From: JAFGED01 sp964551295
Lineage (GTDB): Bacteria; Chloroflexota; Anaerolineae; B4-G1
Direction: 5' to 3'
NCBI GenBank assembly: GCA_964551295.1
Contig: CAZKDJ010000106.1
Location: 1 to 14,328, forward strand
DNA: 14,328 nt
Part shown: in pieces, positions 13,155 to 14,328 of the stretch
Position numbering within the stretch: position 1 is the stretch's first letter
How the letters are laid out: each line of letters begins with the position of its first letter
Notes under the pieces: model-generated
Databases searched by the model: none
Told to the model about the DNA's origin: nothing
What the model saw: the letters and a program-made list of their open reading frames with translations, nothing else
Program-made: the position numbers and the translations under genes

Positions 13155-13875
13155 AATGCCCCGCCCAGTGACCGGTCACCCGGCGGTAGTCGTCTCGATT
13201 CTGCCCCTGGGCGATCATACGGCGGATCAGGTCCTCGCGCTCCTCGATTTCGCAGTTGAGCCGGGCGATGCGCTCACGCGCACCGTGGCACGTATAGTCG
13301 CCCGCCCGCAGGATCTCGACCAGCTCCCCTTCATCCCGAGGCACGCGGGCCAGCCGATTGTAGTACAAGCCAACGTGCTCGGCCTGGTGGGCGTCCGAGT
13401 TGTAGAGAGGGCGCAAACCCTGGCACGTCAGAACGGCGCGAATCTGCGACTCATCGCACGCGCCGATGTTTTTCGAGTGCAACTCAATGGCATCGGGGGG
13501 ATACCGCTCAATATCGATGTCGATCTGGTCGTGGTAGCGGAAGGGATGGGCCAGGACGAGGAACCCTCCCCACTCGCGCACGAAGGCAAAGAGTTCGGGG
13601 TACGACCAACTCCGCGTCTCAAGCACCGAGTCACGGACGCCCAAAACGAGCACGTCCTCCCCCTCGGTCACAGAGATCTCGATCCCGTCAAAGATGCGAA
13701 AGGGGACGTACTTGCGGTTCAACGCCTCCAACCGGTCAAGGGGCACGAGGCGGTGATGGTCAGTAAAGGCGAGCCCGTCGAGCCCAAAGGCGATGGCGGC
13801 CTGAATCATCTCCTCCTCGCCCGACCTGCCGCAAGGCGAGCGCTCTTTTGTATGTACGTGCAAGTCGATCTTCAT
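13117..13875 (-). CDS. PHP-domain metal-dependent phosphoesterase
   Basis: A 252-aa stand-alone PHP (polymerase and histidinol phosphatase) protein, expected to be a cytoplasmic metal-dependent phosphatase or nuclease. Metal-ligand motifs are in the family order: DLHVHT (4-9), FTDHH (37-41), DGIEIS (63-68), LAHPFRYH (108-115) and NSDAH (159-163). Substrate is unknown; relatives include histidinol-phosphate phosphatases and 3',5'-nucleoside bisphosphate phosphatases (TrpH/YciV type), and the sequence does not decide between them. The ATG at 13875 agrees with the family's conserved N-terminus. It overlaps the downstream VanZ-like gene by 38 bp, suggesting co-expression. Upstream is the hairpin-rich spacer before icd. 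Confidence 0.9.
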   Translation of the reverse strand: MKIDLHVHTKERSPCGRSGEEEMIQAAIAFGLDGLAFTDHHRLVPLDRLEALNRKYVPFRIFDGIEISVTEGEDVLVLGVRDSVLETRSWSYPELFAFVREWGGFLVLAHPFRYHDQIDIDIERYPPDAIELHSKNIGACDESQIRAVLTCQGLRPLYNSDAHQAEHVGLYYNRLARVPRDEGELVEILRAGDYTCHGARERIARLNCEIEEREDLIRRMIAQGQNRDDYRRVTGHWAGHYDRVAAGKSYQI

Positions 13876-13895
13876 AATGCCCTTCGTCGCTGAGT

Positions 13896-14033
13896 GCGCG
13901 GGGCTAAAGTCCCCGCGCTGAAATAGCCAAGCCCTTTCAGGGCTAAATCAAACCGAACCGAGGTCAAATCAAGCCTGAAGGCTTTGTACCCTGCCTGAAA
14001 GGCAGACCTTAGCCCGGAGGTTTAGCTCCGGGC
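13896..14033. repeat. Cluster of five short hairpins in the icd-PHP spacer
   Basis: Five different perfect inverted repeats lie in about 140 bp. They are GCGCGGGG/CCCCGCGC (13896-13903, 13911-13918), AGCCCT/AGGGCT (13930-13935, 13939-13944) and AAGCC/GGCTT (13971-13975, 13980-13984). The last two are CTGCC/GGCAG (13991-13995, 14001-14005) and GCCCGGA/TCCGGGC (14012-14018, 14027-14033). Loops are 3-8 nt and several share CTAAA/TTTAG or TGAA. None has a following U-run. They look like REP-type intergenic repeats downstream of icd; one or more could still end or stabilise the icd message. Confidence 0.7.
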
Positions 14034-14077
14034 GGTGTGGCTCAAACGAACCCAGCGTGAATCGATACATCGGTTTA

Positions 14078-14328
14078 CTACACAGAGCCCATCTTGTCAA
14101 TGATCGCGTCGGCCATCTCCTGTGTGCCGACGGCGGTCGGGTCGTCGCGCGAGGGCTTCATGTCGTAGGTCACGTTCTCGCCCTCAGCGATGACGGCGGC
14201 GACGGCGTCCTGCACCCTGTCCGCGGCCTGCTTCTCGCCCAGGTGGCGCAGCATCAGCACGCCGCTGAGGATCGTGGCCGTGGGGTTGACCTTGTTCTTC
14301 CCGGCGTACTTGGGCGCGGAGCCGTGCA
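14078..14328 (-). CDS. icd: Isocitrate dehydrogenase, C-terminal 83 residues
   Basis: Only the 3' end is in the window. The TCA-cycle enzyme decarboxylates isocitrate to 2-oxoglutarate. The visible sequence begins HGSAPKYAGKNKVNP and contains LMLRHLGE, then NVTYDMKP and ends ADAIIDKMGSV. This matches the C-terminal end of E. coli-type Icd (HGTAPKYAG..., TVTYDFER, DAIIENM) better than isopropylmalate dehydrogenase, which has a different motif after HGSAP. The lysine-tyrosine pair after P corresponds to K344/Y345 of E. coli Icd, and the tyrosine of TYD to Y391, both NADP-contacting. The position of R395 appears to be proline, so cofactor choice is likely but not certainly NADP. The stop is TAG at 14080-14078. 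Confidence 0.92.
   Translation of the reverse strand, partial: HGSAPKYAGKNKVNPTATILSGVLMLRHLGEKQAADRVQDAVAAVIAEGENVTYDMKPSRDDPTAVGTQEMADAIIDKMGSV

Noticed and set aside
12946..13893. Plus-strand open frame of 315 codons opposite the PHP and VanZ-like genes
   Set aside because: Both minus-strand genes have diagnostic motifs, while the plus-strand product has none.
13896..14033. CRISPR array or rho-independent terminators
   Set aside because: The hairpins differ in sequence and spacing, so they are not CRISPR repeats, and no stem is followed by a U-run.

Overview
The window is a compact, GC-rich bacterial chromosome segment. It carries cell-shape, division-site and housekeeping genes, nearly all on the minus strand, so transcription runs right to left and only scpA is on the plus strand. 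The gene set (mreBCD, PBP2 and RodA; minCDE; scpA; a direct GlnRS beside GluRS), the GC-rich codon use, frequent GTG/TTG starts and dispersed short palindromic repeats suggest a rod-shaped or filamentous member of the Chloroflexota (Anaerolineae-like). That assignment is an inference from family resemblance and was not tested by search.

Layout, right to left. 14328-14078 is the 3' end of an isocitrate dehydrogenase gene. 14077-13876 is a gene-free spacer packed with five different small hairpins. 13875-12678 holds a PHP-family phosphoesterase and a VanZ-like membrane protein that overlap each other; the VanZ gene also runs tail-to-tail into the end of scpA. scpA (condensin kleisin) reads rightward from 11990. 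Between scpA and mreB lies a compact divergent promoter whose two halves mirror each other. On the mreB side a 91-bp transposon-like miniature element sits in the predicted leader.

11747-7094 is the mreB-mreC-mreD-mrdA(PBP2) cluster for lateral wall synthesis. A clear extended -10 promoter then starts minC-minD-minE-rodA-DUF362 (6948-2858), which places the wall polymerase RodA with the division-site system and not beside its partner PBP2. A further extended -10 promoter precedes glnS-gltX (2680 to the left edge). An inverted repeat of a common AAACCGGGTTT type separates DUF362 from glnS.

Functionally, MreB filaments with MreC/MreD position the PBP2-RodA synthase pair, MinCDE restricts FtsZ assembly to the right site, and ScpA serves chromosome condensation. 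The two synthetases charge tRNA-Gln and tRNA-Glu. No wholly new protein system is evident. The most unusual signals are non-coding: the miniature element with a target-site duplication directly upstream of the mreB ribosome binding site, the mirrored divergent promoter with a nearly leaderless scpA transcript, and the hairpin cluster before icd. The DUF362 gene translationally coupled to rodA is the best candidate for an uncharacterised cell-envelope function.
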